64,000 bases of DNA. It comes from Gammaproteobacteria bacterium (GTDB lineage: Bacteria; Pseudomonadota; Gammaproteobacteria; Enterobacterales; Alteromonadaceae). The stretch's first letter is position 1. Each line of letters begins with the position of its first letter. Below are positions 62,690 to 64,000 of this stretch, piece by piece. The notes beneath the pieces were generated by a model that was given only the letters and a program-made list of their open reading frames with translations, was not told where the DNA came from and searched no databases. The DNA is taken from contig JAHJZX010000050.1 of the NCBI GenBank assembly GCA_018826295.1, positions 35,199-99,198 on the forward strand. Direction: 5' to 3'. Position numbers and translations under genes: made by a program.

Positions 62690-63748
62690 TTAAGCGTTGC
62701 CTTTTACCTGCTTTTTCAGCTCCGCGGCAAAAGCCAACATGCGGTTTAGCGGTATTAAGGCTTTTTCCCGCTGTGCGGCATCGACAAAGATCTCATGGCC
62801 GGTTGTGTCTGTTAAAGCCGCCTCAATCGCTTTTAAGCCGTTCATTGCCATCCAGGGGCAGTGAGCGCAGCTACGACAGGTGGCGCCGTTACCGCCGGTT
62901 GGAGCTTCAATAAAGGTCTTGTCCGGCATTTGCTGCTGCATCTTGTAAAAGATGCCTTTGTCGGTGGCAACGATAAAGGTATCGTTTGACAGCGTTTGGC
63001 TGGCTTTAATCAGTTGGCTGGTAGAGCCTACCGCATCAGCGAGCTGTACTACGCTGTCTGGCGATTCCGGGTGCACCAGCACTGCAGCATCGGGATATTG
63101 CTTTTTAAGCTCGATCAGAGCGTTGGCTTTAAACTCGTCGTGTACGATACAGGCGGCGTTCCATAGCAACATATCGGCGCCGGTTTGCTTTTGTACCCAG
63201 GCGCCCAGGTGTTTGTCCGGGCCCCAGAGGATTTTTTTACCCTGGCTGTCCAAGTAATCTACTACGTCTAACGCAATAGATGAGGTTACAACCCAGTCGG
63301 CGCGCGCTTTAACTGCAGCTGAGGTGTTGGCATACACCACCACGACACGGTCCGGGTGGGCATCACAAAATGCTGAGAAGGGCTCTGCCGGGCAGCCTAA
63401 GTCTAGTGAGCAGGTGGCGTCCAGCGTCGGCATCAGTACGGTTTTATTTGGTGTCAGGATCTTTGCCGTTTCACCCATAAATTTAACGCCAGCGACAATC
63501 AGGGTCTTTGCCGGGTGTTCGTTACCAAAACGCGCCATTTCTAACGAGTCAGACACACAGCCGCCGGTTTCTTCAGCCAGCGCCTGAATTTCAGGATCGG
63601 TATAGTAATGCGCCACCAGCACAGCGTCTTTTTGCTGTAATAAGGCCTTAATACGCGCTTTGTAAGCTTGCTTGTCGTCGCTGCTTAGCGGTACCGGCTT
63701 TTTTGGAAAGGCAAAATCTTGCTCAGTAAAATACAACGTCTGTTCCAT
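62690..63748 (-). CDS. nadA: quinolinate synthase A
   Basis: 352 aa from ATG 63748, the start that gives the family's N-terminus. It condenses iminoaspartate with dihydroxyacetone phosphate to quinolinate, the second step of de novo NAD synthesis. The enzyme uses a [4Fe-4S] cluster. Cysteines are visible in [16 protein letters not shown] and the C-terminal [20 protein letters not shown] near residue 48 is a conserved substrate segment. Core chromosomal gene, thus outside the island. tRNA-Ser is downstream, tRNA-Lys upstream. Confidence 0.97.
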   Translation of the reverse strand: MEQTLYFTEQDFAFPKKPVPLSSDDKQAYKARIKALLQQKDAVLVAHYYTDPEIQALAEETGGCVSDSLEMARFGNEHPAKTLIVAGVKFMGETAKILTPNKTVLMPTLDATCSLDLGCPAEPFSAFCDAHPDRVVVVYANTSAAVKARADWVVTSSIALDVVDYLDSQGKKILWGPDKHLGAWVQKQTGADMLLWNAACIVHDEFKANALIELKKQYPDAAVLVHPESPDSVVQLADAVGSTSQLIKASQTLSNDTFIVATDKGIFYKMQQQMPDKTFIEAPTGGNGATCRSCAHCPWMAMNGLKAIEAALTDTTGHEIFVDAAQREKALIPLNRMLAFAAELKKQVKGNA

Positions 63749-63850
63749 ACGGCTTACCCGGTGGCTGTAAAGGGGCGGTATTATAACGCTGCAGAGCGCC
63801 AAAATACAGTCTGGGTGTACAAAGCGGTGCTTATTACGAAGGAGGCTGCA

Positions 63851-63926
63851 TGGTGGGTCATGATGGATTCGAACCATCGACCAACGGATTAAAAGTCCGC
63901 TGCTCTACCAGCTGAGCTAATGACCC
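63851..63926 (-). tRNA. tRNA-Lys(TTT)
   Basis: 76 nt including CCA. Acceptor GGGTCAT pairs with ATGACCC. Anticodon loop CTTTTAA, anticodon TTT. Cloverleaf is regular. First of at least two identical-looking copies in tandem, upstream of nadA. Confidence 0.96.
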
Positions 63927-63947
63927 ATGCAGGAAAAACAAGAAAAG

Positions 63948-64000
63948 TGGTGGGTCATGATGGATTCGAACCATCGACCAACGGATTAAAAGTCCGCTGC
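63948..64000 (-). tRNA. tRNA-Lys(TTT), partial at window edge
   Basis: 3' 53 nt of a second tRNA-Lys, same sequence as the first copy to the window end, including the CCA end, T-loop and the TTT anticodon loop. 21 nt from the first copy; the 5' part lies beyond the window. Confidence 0.9.

Noticed and set aside
63851..64000. Tandem tRNA-Lys copies as an att duplication
   Set aside because: Full-length gene copies next to nadA with normal spacing; tandem tRNA-Lys is a common chromosomal arrangement.

Overview
The window looks like a chromosomal segment of a gammaproteobacterium. Quinolinate synthase (nadA) lies between a tRNA-Ser(GGA) and tandem tRNA-Lys(TTT) genes at the right end, and codon use and protein style recall Rheinheimera/Alishewanella-type Alteromonadales (inference only, no search was run). 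Almost everything left of the tRNA-Ser is accessory DNA. A 14-bp piece of the tRNA-Ser 3' end (62486-62499) is repeated in the same orientation at 3202-3215. There it sits beside a perfect terminator palindrome that fits the original tRNA terminator. I read 3216-62485 as one genomic island of about 59 kb inserted in tRNA-Ser by the P4-type integrase at 61059-62273. A second integrase and an AlpA-like regulator lie just inside.

Layout. 1-2.7 kb: a minus-strand operon ending in an MBL/beta-CASP RNase-like protein cut by the window edge. 2.8-3.2 kb: relic of a type I restriction subunit, an 85-bp duplication and the distal att copy. 4.6-23.6 kb: a 19-kb unidirectional minus-strand run holding hsdR-hsdM-hsdS, a 54-codon ORF, a six-gene block around a membrane-anchored SF1 helicase, and a four-gene block (AAA ATPase, HDRY-motif protein, unknown, HelD-like helicase with nuclease-like insert and zinc ribbons). 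A BrxR/CapW-like WYL regulator is divergent from this run at 23.9 kb.

25-40 kb: a large set of modules I do not recognise as a described system. It holds two paralogous proteins starting Met-Cys-Gly-Tyr-Cys, one coupled to a PP2C phosphatase. It also holds a zinc-less sirtuin with three unknown partners, a pair of DUF262 (GmrSD-like) proteins, a DnaA/Hda-like ATPase with altered Walker A, a WYL regulator and an FtsZ-like GTPase with intact tubulin signature and T7 loop. A caspase-like gene in the same region carries an in-frame TGA at codon 13.

40-55 kb: small cargo genes. They include a lipoprotein, a PD-(D/E)XK plus GIY-YIG pair, an IS3-family element, an AHH-type nuclease toxin with two Imm11-like immunity proteins, a CoiA-like coiled-coil protein, a secreted Cys-repeat protein and an SRAP (YedK/HMCES) protein. 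55-62.5 kb: a structured non-coding stretch, a DUF5623-like protein, a replication-relaxation/MobC-like protein, a palindrome-rich segment that could be a transfer origin, AlpA, two integrases and the tRNA-Ser.

The island is mainly a defence and conflict island. Restriction-modification, ATPase/helicase systems and toxin-immunity genes are kept in separate co-oriented modules with WYL regulators at two of them.
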